Positions 1-6,031 of a DNA stretch of 10,402 nt are shown here, in pieces. Every line of letters begins with the position of its first letter. Within the stretch, counting starts at the first letter, position 1. A program made the translations under genes and the position numbers. Where the stretch lies: NCBI GenBank assembly GCA_947632315.1, contig CANROV010000062.1, positions 1-10,402 of the forward strand. The letters are read 5' to 3'. Source of the DNA: Candidatus Gastranaerophilales bacterium. Its GTDB lineage: Bacteria > Cyanobacteriota > Vampirovibrionia > Gastranaerophilales > Gastranaerophilaceae. Under the pieces are notes generated by a model. It was not told the DNA's origin. It did no database searches and saw only the letters and a program-made list of their open reading frames with translations.

Positions 1-624
1 TAAATATATCTGATTATCCCATGTTTCTGATATAGTAACATTTCTATCCGTATCTAATTCTAAAATCCAACTGTTAAATTTTTCTAAATCTATATTTGTC
101 ATCATAAAACGCATTGAAGGATTTTGAAATTTATTTTCAGAATTTTGAAAATTACAATTTAAAAGTTGAAAAATTTTTCCGTCAGCTGTTGCGTCTACAA
201 TATAATTTGTTTCGATATATAACGATAATATTTTATGATTAATGTTACAGTCAAAACTGTTATTAGACGAGGAATAACAAACATTAATAGGTTCAGATGA
301 AAATAACAGATTACAGTTAACACTTAGCAACATCTCATCAAACACTATTTTCAACAGTTCAGGATTATACCAAGCTTTATTACCATCGATAAATGTATGT
401 CTTGCCTTATATTTATCGGCAAAAATGTTTAAATCATTAAAAAATTCTGTATTAATACTGTTTGTGTTAACTTTCATAGAAGGTATAACAAGCCCCTGAG
501 TAATGGCACCGCCAAGCACATCGGACTTTTCAACAAGGAGCGTTTTTAATCCGTATTTAGAAGCTATATAAGCAGAGGCAATTCCTGCTGTTCCTCCGCC
601 GAAAACTGTTAAATCATATTTCAT
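1..624 (-). CDS. FAD-dependent oxidoreductase (PF12831-like), 3' part outside the window
   Basis: The frame is open over 208 codons from an ATG at 624-622 to the window edge, so the C-terminus is missing. An AGAGGT ribosome binding site (630-635) lies 5 nt before the ATG. The N-terminus is a Rossmann fold for FAD: beta strand, GGGTAG (residues 9-14), helix, and an acidic residue ending strand 2 (E32 in LLVEK), followed by LGGAITQGLV. The phrase VDATADG (143-149) matches the second conserved motif of this flavoprotein family. Together these fit the 'FAD_oxidored' group rather than the DAO-type flavin domain of MnmC. The substrate cannot be told. There is no signal peptide, so it is probably cytoplasmic. 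It diverges from the methyltransferase gene at 805. Confidence 0.82.
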   Translation of the reverse strand, partial: MKYDLTVFGGGTAGIASAYIASKYGLKTLLVEKSDVLGGAITQGLVIPSMKVNTNSINTEFFNDLNIFADKYKARHTFIDGNKAWYNPELLKIVFDEMLLSVNCNLLFSSEPINVCYSSSNNSFDCNINHKILSLYIETNYIVDATADGKIFQLLNCNFQNSENKFQNPSMRFMMTNIDLEKFNSWILELDTDRNVTISETWDNQIYL

Positions 625-804
625 AATTTACCTCTTTTAAAAATTTTATTATAATTTTTTTAGAAAAAAAATTTTTTAAATTTACTTCATAATTTAATAT
701 CGAAACAATATATAGTGATAATATTTAAAAATTTTATAGTTATATATCTAATAGATGAAATAATGATATAAATAAAAAAATATGGGATATAAAATAAAAT
801 TATA
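625..804. other. AT-rich divergent intergenic region
   Basis: These 180 bp separate two divergent genes and must hold promoters for both. For the leftward oxidoreductase gene, a TATAAT on the minus strand (653-648) stands about 24 nt before the ATG, but no good -35 box lies 17 bp further upstream. For the rightward gene I see no convincing promoter and no clear Shine-Dalgarno sequence. The rest is low-complexity A/T sequence. Confidence 0.35.
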
Positions 805-1848
805 ATGAATAGCATTCAATTTATAAAAACTGACGATTCATCAACTGGATTGTATAATGAAGATGTAAAAGACATATATCATTCAAAAACCGGAGCAAAG
901 AAAGAGTCTTTAGAAAAATTTATAATACCGTCAAATTTGTATTATTTTGAAGAAAAACTTAAGAGGAAAATCGAAATATTAGATATATGTTATGGCATTG
1001 GCTATAATACAAAAACTGTTTTGGAGTATTCAAGGAAAAAAAATATAAATATTACCTGCATTGATAAAGATAAATCATTGGCGATATTATCACCAATGAT
1101 AAAAGATAATACAGAGGATAACGAACTAAGAATATTTATAATTGAGATGTTAAAATCAAACGGTATAAAATCAAGTGATATGTATGATGTTTTAGATAAA
1201 TATTGTACATTAAAGAATATTGATTTTTTTATAGACGCTACAATCGATTTTAAGGCCTGTTTAAATAATTTTCCATATAAATATAGCGCCCCTGTTAATG
1301 AAAATCAAAAATTACATAATATATATTATAACTATATTTCTTCTAGCATGGAAAGAAGTCAGAATACCAGTAAGTATAAGAATTGTAATTTAACATTTAT
1401 ATTCGGCGACGCAAGAGGCATTATAAATAATTTAAATAATAAAAAATTTGATATCATTTTTCTTGATGCATTCTCTCCTCAAAAAGACCCTACACTTTGG
1501 ACTTATAATTTTTTATCGAAAATTAAAACATTAATGCATGATGATTCTATTCTTGTAACTTATTCAAAATCTACACCATTTAGAAGTACTCTTCATAATT
1601 TAGGTTTTAATATCAGAAAAACTTTTATTAATAATATTGATATGGGTACTTCTGCCTCTCTTAATAATTCATCACTAATTTCAAACATCACTGATTTTGA
1701 TTTATCCCTATATAAAACCAGAAGCGGTATTTTTTATTATGATAATAATTTTTCTCTTACTCCAAATGAAATAATTAACAACAGAATTCTTGCTCAAAAT
1801 TCATCTGACAGAGTTTCTCATACTAAATTTTTAAAAAAATATTATTGA
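805..1848 (+). CDS. mnmD: MnmC/MnmD-like tRNA 5-aminomethyl-2-thiouridine methyltransferase (Methyltransf_30/DUF752)
   Basis: Probably an S-adenosylmethionine-dependent enzyme that methylates the 5-aminomethyl group of wobble uridine 34 in some tRNAs, giving mnm5(s2)U. The order of motifs matches the methyltransferase half of MnmC: an N-terminal substrate-side segment with GLYNEDVKDIYHS and GAKKES (15-35), SAM motif I ILDICYGIGYNT (58-69), GDAR (201-204), the signature LDAFSPQKDPTLW (220-232), and LVTYSKSTPFRSTLHNLGF (250-268). Residues about 90-195 are a longer spacer than in compact homologues. The C-terminal tail (about 305-347) resembles that of stand-alone family members. The flavin domain present in enterobacterial MnmC is absent, as in the Aquifex DUF752 protein. 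No clear ribosome binding site precedes the ATG. The start is supported by stops close upstream and by the conserved N-terminal motif. Confidence 0.82.
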   Translation: MNSIQFIKTDDSSTGLYNEDVKDIYHSKTGAKKESLEKFIIPSNLYYFEEKLKRKIEILDICYGIGYNTKTVLEYSRKKNINITCIDKDKSLAILSPMIKDNTEDNELRIFIIEMLKSNGIKSSDMYDVLDKYCTLKNIDFFIDATIDFKACLNNFPYKYSAPVNENQKLHNIYYNYISSSMERSQNTSKYKNCNLTFIFGDARGIINNLNNKKFDIIFLDAFSPQKDPTLWTYNFLSKIKTLMHDDSILVTYSKSTPFRSTLHNLGFNIRKTFINNIDMGTSASLNNSSLISNITDFDLSLYKTRSGIFYYDNNFSLTPNEIINNRILAQNSSDRVSHTKFLKKYY

Positions 1849-2047
1849 TATATATCTTTTAGATTTATTAATATCAAAATATTATAATTATATTTTTATT
1901 AGATATAAAAAATTGAAATTAAATTTATTTAATTTTTTAATTTAAATTTTTAAAAAATTTATTAAATTTATTTTAATAATACGGTAAAAAATTAACAGAG
2001 GGATAAAGTGAACATACTGACATTCTAATATAATTTAGGAGGCGGAT
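1849..2047. other. AT-rich intergenic region with strong RBS at its end
   Basis: These 199 bp are mostly A/T runs (about 1880-1980) without a gene. The final part holds AGGAGG (2037-2042), 5 nt before the ATG of the response regulator, which fixes that start. I find no convincing terminator for the methyltransferase gene: TTGATAT (1846-1852) and ATATCAA (1871-1877) could pair, but only weakly. No confident promoter is visible. Confidence 0.4.
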
Positions 2048-2716
2048 ATGAATAATCAAGCACTTAAGGTAATGATTGTTGAAGACCATAAATTAATAAG
2101 AGTCGGCATAAAGACCTTATTTGAAGAAACAGAAGGCTTTGACGTTGTAGCCGAGGCGGAAACAGGTGCAGACGCACTTGTTAGGGCAATAGACACATCT
2201 CCGGACGTTATATTACTTGATATTACTTTGCCGGATATGTCGGGATTCAAAGTTATAAAAAAATTGGAAAATTCTGATATTGACGCTAAAATAGTAATTT
2301 TAACCTGCCACGATTCTGAAGAATTCGTTATGAAAGCTATGTCTTTAGGTGTTAATGCATACGTTATAAAAGATATTAATACGGAATTATTGACGTTCAT
2401 TGTAAAAACTGTTAATAAAGGCGCAATATGGCTTGACCCTAAAATTGTCCCCCTTTTAAGAGAAAAATCTACACGAATTATTCCTCAAAAACAAACATCT
2501 AGAGCTATGTTTAGAAATACTCATTCAAACCTTACTCAAAGAGAATATGAAGTATTAAAGCTTGTAGTTGACGGAAAATCTAATAACGATATTGCTAAAG
2601 AACTTTGTATATCAGAACACACAGCTAAAGCCCACGTATGTAACATTATTCAAAAATTAGTTGTCGATGACAGAACTCAAGCTGCAGTTAAAGCTATTAA
2701 AGAAGGTATTATTTAA
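2048..2716 (+). CDS. NarL/FixJ-family two-component response regulator
   Basis: A DNA-binding response regulator of usual length (222 aa). The receiver domain (about 6-125) has all key residues: acidic pair E12/D13, phospho-acceptor D58 in VILLDITLPDMSG, switch T86, and K108. The LuxR-type helix-turn-helix (about 160-222) reads LTQREYEVLKLVVDGKSNND then IAKELCISEHTAKAHV, the classic four-helix arrangement. It should be activated by phosphorylation from a sensor kinase, dimerise and bind promoter DNA. No kinase lies in the window, so the partner is unknown. AGGAGG 5 nt upstream supports the start. The winged-helix regulator follows 97 bp downstream with its own RBS. The targets are unknown; the promoters at 4051, 4345 and 5181 are possible candidates, but that is only inference. 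Confidence 0.93.
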   Translation: MNNQALKVMIVEDHKLIRVGIKTLFEETEGFDVVAEAETGADALVRAIDTSPDVILLDITLPDMSGFKVIKKLENSDIDAKIVILTCHDSEEFVMKAMSLGVNAYVIKDINTELLTFIVKTVNKGAIWLDPKIVPLLREKSTRIIPQKQTSRAMFRNTHSNLTQREYEVLKLVVDGKSNNDIAKELCISEHTAKAHVCNIIQKLVVDDRTQAAVKAIKEGII

Positions 2717-2787
2717 TAATTTTTTATTTAAAGTAACAAAATATAAATTTTTTTAATTCAAATAACAAAAAAAAATCCAATGAGATT

Positions 2788-2793
2788 TATAAT
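2788..2793 (+). promoter_or_regulatory. Possible -10 box of the tandem winged-helix gene
   Basis: A TATAAT lies 20 nt before the ATG at 2814 and just ahead of the GGAG ribosome binding site (2804-2807). The -35 region (around 2765-2770) is poor, so this is a weak call. Read-through from the response regulator gene is equally possible. Confidence 0.35.
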
Positions 2794-2813
2794 AAAATGG
2801 AATTGGAGTTTTT

Positions 2814-3953
2814 ATGAATAATAATACTTTAGAACAAAGACAAATAGAAATATCAGAACTTCCTAAGGAATTACCCGATTTTAACTCGGCTTTTGAACCT
2901 AAAGATTCTCTTATAAAAAAATGGATAATCAATTGGATTATTTCTGCAGTTAAAAAAAATACCATAAAAGAAAATGATTTAATTCCAAAAAAATCAGATA
3001 TTTCAGCATATTTAGGCGTAAGCGTCGGAACCGTTCAAAATGCTATCAGATATGTTGAAGATGAAGGGTTCTTAAAATCCAAACAAAAATTGGGTACTAT
3101 GATTTCTTCCGCCTCCTCTCCCTTTAATTCTCTTAAAAAATCAAATTCAAAAAGAGATAAGGCTGTTATTCAAATTAAGAATTATATTCTTGAAAATAAT
3201 TTTAAAATTGATAAACCTGTTCTGTCTTCTCGCAGAATGTCCGAAATATTAGGTATTTCTCAAAATACAACAAGATTAGCCTATGAATTTTTATGCAAAG
3301 AAGGAATACTTCAATCTAAACAAATCAGAGGAAATGAAGCTAATTGGATATTACTCAAAAAGCCTGTTGAACGCTCATTCTCTTATAAAGAAATTGATGT
3401 TACATACTCTGATACCCTGGTTACACTTATTACTGACGAGTTAAAACAATATATTTCTCAAAACTATAATATAGGTGATAAAATACCACCTACCGATGAA
3501 CTTTCCCAAATTCTTAATGTCAGCCCAAAAACAGTTCACGATGTTATTAAAAAACTTAATGACGATGGTATCCTTATTTCACGCAGAGGCAGATACGGTA
3601 CTATTCTTGCCAGAAATCCTTATGTAAACGAAATAGAACCATTAAAAGAAAGTTCTATATTCTCTTCGGCTGAAAATGCAGCTTTGTATTCATATCAAAA
3701 AATTCAAAATCAAATTGTTAATTTGATTTCAAATAAATATGATATTGGTGATAAAATTCCTTCAATGCAGGCTCTTGCTAAAATGTTCGATGTCAGTACA
3801 AATACAATCAGAAAAGCGTTATTGAATCTTGAAAAACAAAATTTAATTAAGTTCGGTCGCGGCCGCTTCGGCGGTACTTTTATTATTGATAAGCCTGATG
3901 TCTCTGAAAAACAACAATATCAATGGATTTCTATTAATCCTAATTATTTATAA
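2814..3953 (+). CDS. Tandem four-domain GntR-like winged-helix DNA-binding protein
   Basis: A 379-aa protein that can be read as four consecutive GntR-type winged helix-turn-helix units. Domain 1 (about 31-98) has ISAYLGVSVGTVQNAIRYVE and a GFLKSKQKLGTMI wing. Domain 2 (about 113-181) has MSEILGISQNTTRLAYEFLC and GILQSKQIRG. Domain 3 (about 199-267) has IGDKIPPTDELSQILNVSPK and GILISRRGRYGTIL. Domain 4 (about 292-359) has IGDKIPSMQALAKMFDVSTN and LIKFGRGRFGGTFI. Domains 3 and 4 are closest to the GntR consensus; 1 and 2 are more diverged. The usual GntR proteins have one such domain plus an FCD, UTRA or aminotransferase-like effector region; none is present. There is no signal peptide, so it is probably a cytoplasmic DNA-binding regulator or architectural protein recognising an extended multi-part site. 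GGAG (2804-2807) supports the start. Confidence 0.85.
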   Translation: MNNNTLEQRQIEISELPKELPDFNSAFEPKDSLIKKWIINWIISAVKKNTIKENDLIPKKSDISAYLGVSVGTVQNAIRYVEDEGFLKSKQKLGTMISSASSPFNSLKKSNSKRDKAVIQIKNYILENNFKIDKPVLSSRRMSEILGISQNTTRLAYEFLCKEGILQSKQIRGNEANWILLKKPVERSFSYKEIDVTYSDTLVTLITDELKQYISQNYNIGDKIPPTDELSQILNVSPKTVHDVIKKLNDDGILISRRGRYGTILARNPYVNEIEPLKESSIFSSAENAALYSYQKIQNQIVNLISNKYDIGDKIPSMQALAKMFDVSTNTIRKALLNLEKQNLIKFGRGRFGGTFIIDKPDVSEKQQYQWISINPNYL

Positions 3954-4050
3954 AATTTCTTATGTTTAAAAAAACAAATAACTTTATTTTTTTTTACATC
4001 CCCAAAACTACCAAATCACAAAGTAAAAAATATATGTACAGCTTATTAAG

Positions 4051-4079
4051 ATGACATTGTGTAAAATAAATGCTACAAT
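4051..4079 (+). promoter_or_regulatory. Promoter of the 55-aa peptide gene (ATGACA-N17-TACAAT, extended -10)
   Basis: ATGACA (4051-4056; five of six match TTGACA) stands 17 bp before TACAAT (4074-4079), which is preceded by TGC, an extended -10. Predicted transcription start is near 4086, giving a leader of about 50 nt. The same ATGAC-N15-TGCTA layout precedes both VWA genes. Confidence 0.65.
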
Positions 4080-4135
4080 TAATATATAATCGCTGTTGAA
4101 TTTAATCAATTATAGAATTAATAAGGAGGTTCCCC

Positions 4136-4303
4136 ATGACTGCTACTACTGCTGAATTAAAAAATACTTCAAAGGTTATTTCTTCCAAATTTACCGAAGA
4201 ATTTGAAAAATATTTAAAGAAACAATCATTAAAAACTACTTTCAATGGTTGCGATATTGAAACATTCAGCTGGTATAAAAAAATGTTAGGTATTGGGTGT
4301 TAG
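4136..4303 (+). CDS. Small 55-aa protein with C-terminal cysteine, function unknown
   Basis: The ATG at 4136 follows a near-perfect ribosome binding site, AAGGAGGT (4123-4130), at 5 nt. The 55-codon frame ends with TAG at 4301-4303, 12 nt before a strong terminator. With the promoter at 4051-4079 it forms a complete single-gene unit, good evidence that it is real and well expressed. The peptide begins MTATTAELKNTSKVISSKFT, is charged and probably helical through about residue 32 (EEFEKYLKKQSLK), and ends in a more aromatic/hydrophobic part with FNGCDIETFSWYKKMLGIGC. Its two cysteines are C39 and C55, the latter being the last residue. There is no signal peptide or membrane segment. I do not recognise a family. 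It could be a small regulatory or stress protein, or a peptide precursor, but no processing genes are nearby. Confidence 0.75.
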   Translation: MTATTAELKNTSKVISSKFTEEFEKYLKKQSLKTTFNGCDIETFSWYKKMLGIGC

Positions 4304-4315
4304 TTGATTTTATAT

Positions 4316-4343
4316 AAAGGAGATGTAAAACATCTCCTTTTTT
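4316..4343 (+). terminator. Rho-independent terminator after the 55-aa gene
   Basis: A perfect 11-bp stem (AAAGGAGATGT 4316-4326 with ACATCTCCTTT 4330-4340) has a 3-nt loop and runs into a T tract (4338-4343). It ends 1 nt before the ATGAC element of the next promoter, so the peptide gene and the first VWA gene are separate transcription units. Confidence 0.92.
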
Positions 4344-4344
4344 A

Positions 4345-4373
4345 ATGACTTTGTTTAAAATTTTTGCTAAACT
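4345..4373 (+). promoter_or_regulatory. Promoter of the first VWA gene (ATGACT-N17-TAAACT, extended -10)
   Basis: ATGACT (4345-4350) stands 17 bp before TAAACT (4368-4373), preceded by TGC. It matches the promoter at 4051 at 29 of 37 positions. The predicted transcription start (about 4380) coincides with the ATG, and there is no Shine-Dalgarno sequence, so the mRNA may be leaderless. Confidence 0.55.
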
Positions 4374-4379
4374 TTATAT

Positions 4380-5165
4380 ATGAGAAAGTTTATTATATTT
4401 TTTATTTTCTTTTTAATTTTGGGATTTAATACGAAATGTTTTTCGTTTGATGATGAAGAAACACTTATAATTTTTGATGCTTCAAGTTCTATGGGAGAAG
4501 AGGTTAGAGGAAGTAAAAAATATGTTTTTGCCGTTAAGGCAGCTAAAAATATATTGGAAAATATGAGTTCTCACCAAAAAATCGGACTAAGAATAATCGG
4601 TGTTGAACTTAATTCTTCAATAGTAACGTTATTGAAAAATCCGAAAGAATTATGTAAACAAACCAGACTGGCTGCTCCTATCAGTGAAAATAACGTTTAT
4701 AATATTAATAAACACTTGGATTTAATCACACCTCTAGGTGTTACCCCTCTGACTTATGCTTTAAAATCAGCAATTGAGAATGATTTTTCTAATTATTATA
4801 ATACGTTAAAACATATCATTCTTATTACTGACGGCGGAGAAAGCTGCGGAGGTAATCCTTGCGCTTTGTTGCGTCAAATCGCTTCCGATAGAAACGATAT
4901 AAAAGTTGATATTATTGCTATTAAAGTTGACCGTGATGAATATATTCAATTAAATTGTATTGCTGAAGTTACAGGTGGTTCGGTTAAAAATGTTTCTTCT
5001 CCTTCTGATTTTGAAATGGCGCTTTCTTCTGTTATTGAATATAAACCTACTAAATTAGATACAGTTAATAACGTTATTTCTCCTTCTTCCATAAAAATTA
5101 ATTCTCCCTTGGATGTCCAGCAGGACACTATTTACAAGAATTATACTTTTGAATTTGATAACTAA
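4380..5165 (+). CDS. Exported VWA-domain protein with complete MIDAS motif (first of pair)
   Basis: A 261-aa protein with an N-terminal signal peptide (K3 then a hydrophobic run, about 4-17), so it probably acts outside the inner membrane. A single von Willebrand factor A domain (about 27-218) carries a full metal-ion-dependent adhesion site: D33-x-S35-x-S37 (DASSSMG), T122 in GVTPLT, and D151 in LITDGGESC. The pattern C156-x4-C161 with C193 (LNCIAEVTGG) belongs to a recognisable subgroup of bacterial VWA proteins and suggests disulphides. C92 is also shared with the second VWA protein. A polar tail (about 222-261) has no recognised domain. C20 does not sit in a good lipobox. VWA domains of this kind bind divalent metal and protein partners; the partner here is unknown. 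No Shine-Dalgarno sequence precedes the ATG. Confidence 0.88.
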   Translation: MRKFIIFFIFFLILGFNTKCFSFDDEETLIIFDASSSMGEEVRGSKKYVFAVKAAKNILENMSSHQKIGLRIIGVELNSSIVTLLKNPKELCKQTRLAAPISENNVYNINKHLDLITPLGVTPLTYALKSAIENDFSNYYNTLKHIILITDGGESCGGNPCALLRQIASDRNDIKVDIIAIKVDRDEYIQLNCIAEVTGGSVKNVSSPSDFEMALSSVIEYKPTKLDTVNNVISPSSIKINSPLDVQQDTIYKNYTFEFDN

Positions 5166-5180
5166 TTATTATTTTAGGTA

Positions 5181-5209
5181 ATGACACATAATTAACTTTC
5201 TGCTACTAT
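5181..5209 (+). promoter_or_regulatory. Promoter of the second VWA gene (ATGACA-N17-TACTAT, extended -10)
   Basis: ATGACA (5181-5186) stands 17 bp before TACTAT (5204-5209), preceded by TGC: the third copy of the same layout. Predicted start is near 5216, leaving a short leader of about 19 nt with a weak AGAGAG ribosome binding site (5223-5228). Confidence 0.6.
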
Positions 5210-5234
5210 CTTATATATAATTAGAGAGTGTTTT

Positions 5235-5981
5235 ATGAAGAAAAAATTAGTTAATTATATCCTTATTTTTTTATTGTTAAATATATTCTCTTTGAATGCT
5301 AATTCTGAGAATAATTTTACTTATTCCACACCGGGTAATTATAAATATAATGAACCTGAAAAACCTGATAATGACGCTGAAAAACTTTTGTTTATAGTCG
5401 ATTTTTCAAACAGTATGAATGAGCGTATGGGCTACAAAACTAAATTGGATATTGCCCTATCAACAATGAAAGATATACTCCAAATGATACCTCAGCACAC
5501 GTCTGTAGGTTTAAGAGTGTACGGACATAAAACCGGTTTTACTCCTAAACAAAGCTGTACAGCTTCCAGTTTGGTTTCTCCTATCCAAAAAAATAATGCG
5601 GCAAATATATATTCAAGACTCTCCTCTATTAATGCAGTAGGTTGGACTCCTATTACATATTCGCTTAAACAGGCTATTTTTATGGATTTTGGTGACACTA
5701 CGGCAAAAAAAAGAATTATTTTAATTTCTGACGGCGGTGAGAATTGTGATGAAAGTCCTTGCGACTTTATTATTGAGTTAATGAAAAACAGAAATGATGT
5801 TGTAATTGATGTTATTGCACTTGCCGTTGGTGATGTTGATTCAAACAATCAATTAAAATGTGTTGCCCTTGTTACTTCCGGTAAATTTTATAACGCTAAT
5901 ACTGCAGCTGAACTTAAAAACAGCTTGCAAGATTCGCTTAATCTTCAAAAAGAAGTTCAAGGTGTTATAGTCGGTCAATAA
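5235..5981 (+). CDS. Exported VWA-domain protein with complete MIDAS motif (second of pair)
   Basis: A 248-aa paralogue of the preceding gene product. The signal peptide has KKK (2-4), a hydrophobic core (about 8-20) and probable cleavage near ANS-EN (22-26). A short Pro/Asn-rich linker (about 27-48) leads into a VWA domain (about 50-232). The metal site is intact: D56-x-S58-x-S60 (DFSNSM), T138 in GWTPIT, and D166 in LISDGGENC. Cysteines C108, C171, C176 and C209 match C92, C156, C161 and C193 of its neighbour, so the disulphide pattern looks conserved. The two genes look like an old tandem duplication that kept its own promoter for each copy. The gene ends at a terminator shared with the convergent branching enzyme gene. 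Probable role: an exported metal-dependent protein-binding module, with its partner unknown. Confidence 0.88.
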   Translation: MKKKLVNYILIFLLLNIFSLNANSENNFTYSTPGNYKYNEPEKPDNDAEKLLFIVDFSNSMNERMGYKTKLDIALSTMKDILQMIPQHTSVGLRVYGHKTGFTPKQSCTASSLVSPIQKNNAANIYSRLSSINAVGWTPITYSLKQAIFMDFGDTTAKKRIILISDGGENCDESPCDFIIELMKNRNDVVIDVIALAVGDVDSNNQLKCVALVTSGKFYNANTAAELKNSLQDSLNLQKEVQGVIVGQ

Positions 5982-6014
5982 AAAAAGGAGAAAACTTTTA
6001 GCTTTCTCCTTTTT
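5982..6014. terminator. Bidirectional rho-independent terminator
   Basis: AAAAAGGAGAAA (5982-5993) pairs with TTTCTCCTTTTT (6003-6014) around a 9-nt loop. It starts right after the VWA stop codon and, with A-rich and T-rich flanks, should also stop leftward transcription of the branching enzyme gene, whose stop is at 6034-6032. The stem core (AAAGGAGA/TCTCCTTT) repeats that of the terminator at 4316. Confidence 0.88.
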
Positions 6015-6031
6015 ATTTATTGTATATTCCC

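Noticed and set aside
1900..1980. Palindromic A/T runs as an operator or origin element
   Set aside because: Pairing arms are imperfect and consist only of A and T, as expected by chance in such low-complexity sequence.
2029..2034. TATAAT just upstream of the response regulator gene as a -10 box
   Set aside because: The transcript would start at about 2041, inside the AGGAGG ribosome binding site, leaving no usable leader; it also has no -35 box at proper spacing.
2056..2400. Minus-strand open frame opposite the response regulator
   Set aside because: It lies fully inside the well-supported receiver domain gene, has no family features and no ribosome binding site.
3962..4053. 30-codon frame after the winged-helix gene (begins MFKKTNNF)
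   Set aside because: It has no ribosome binding site, and its stop overlaps the promoter of the peptide gene; chance frame in A/T-rich sequence.
4085..4090. Alternative -10 TATAAT downstream of TACAAT in the peptide promoter (also at 5216-5221)
   Set aside because: The corresponding position at the first VWA gene overlaps the ATG and is not TATAAT, while the TGC-extended hexamers are conserved at all three sites; kept only as a weaker alternative.
5492..5848. Minus-strand open frame opposite the second VWA gene
   Set aside because: It is a shadow of the VWA coding frame; composition and lack of motifs argue against a gene.
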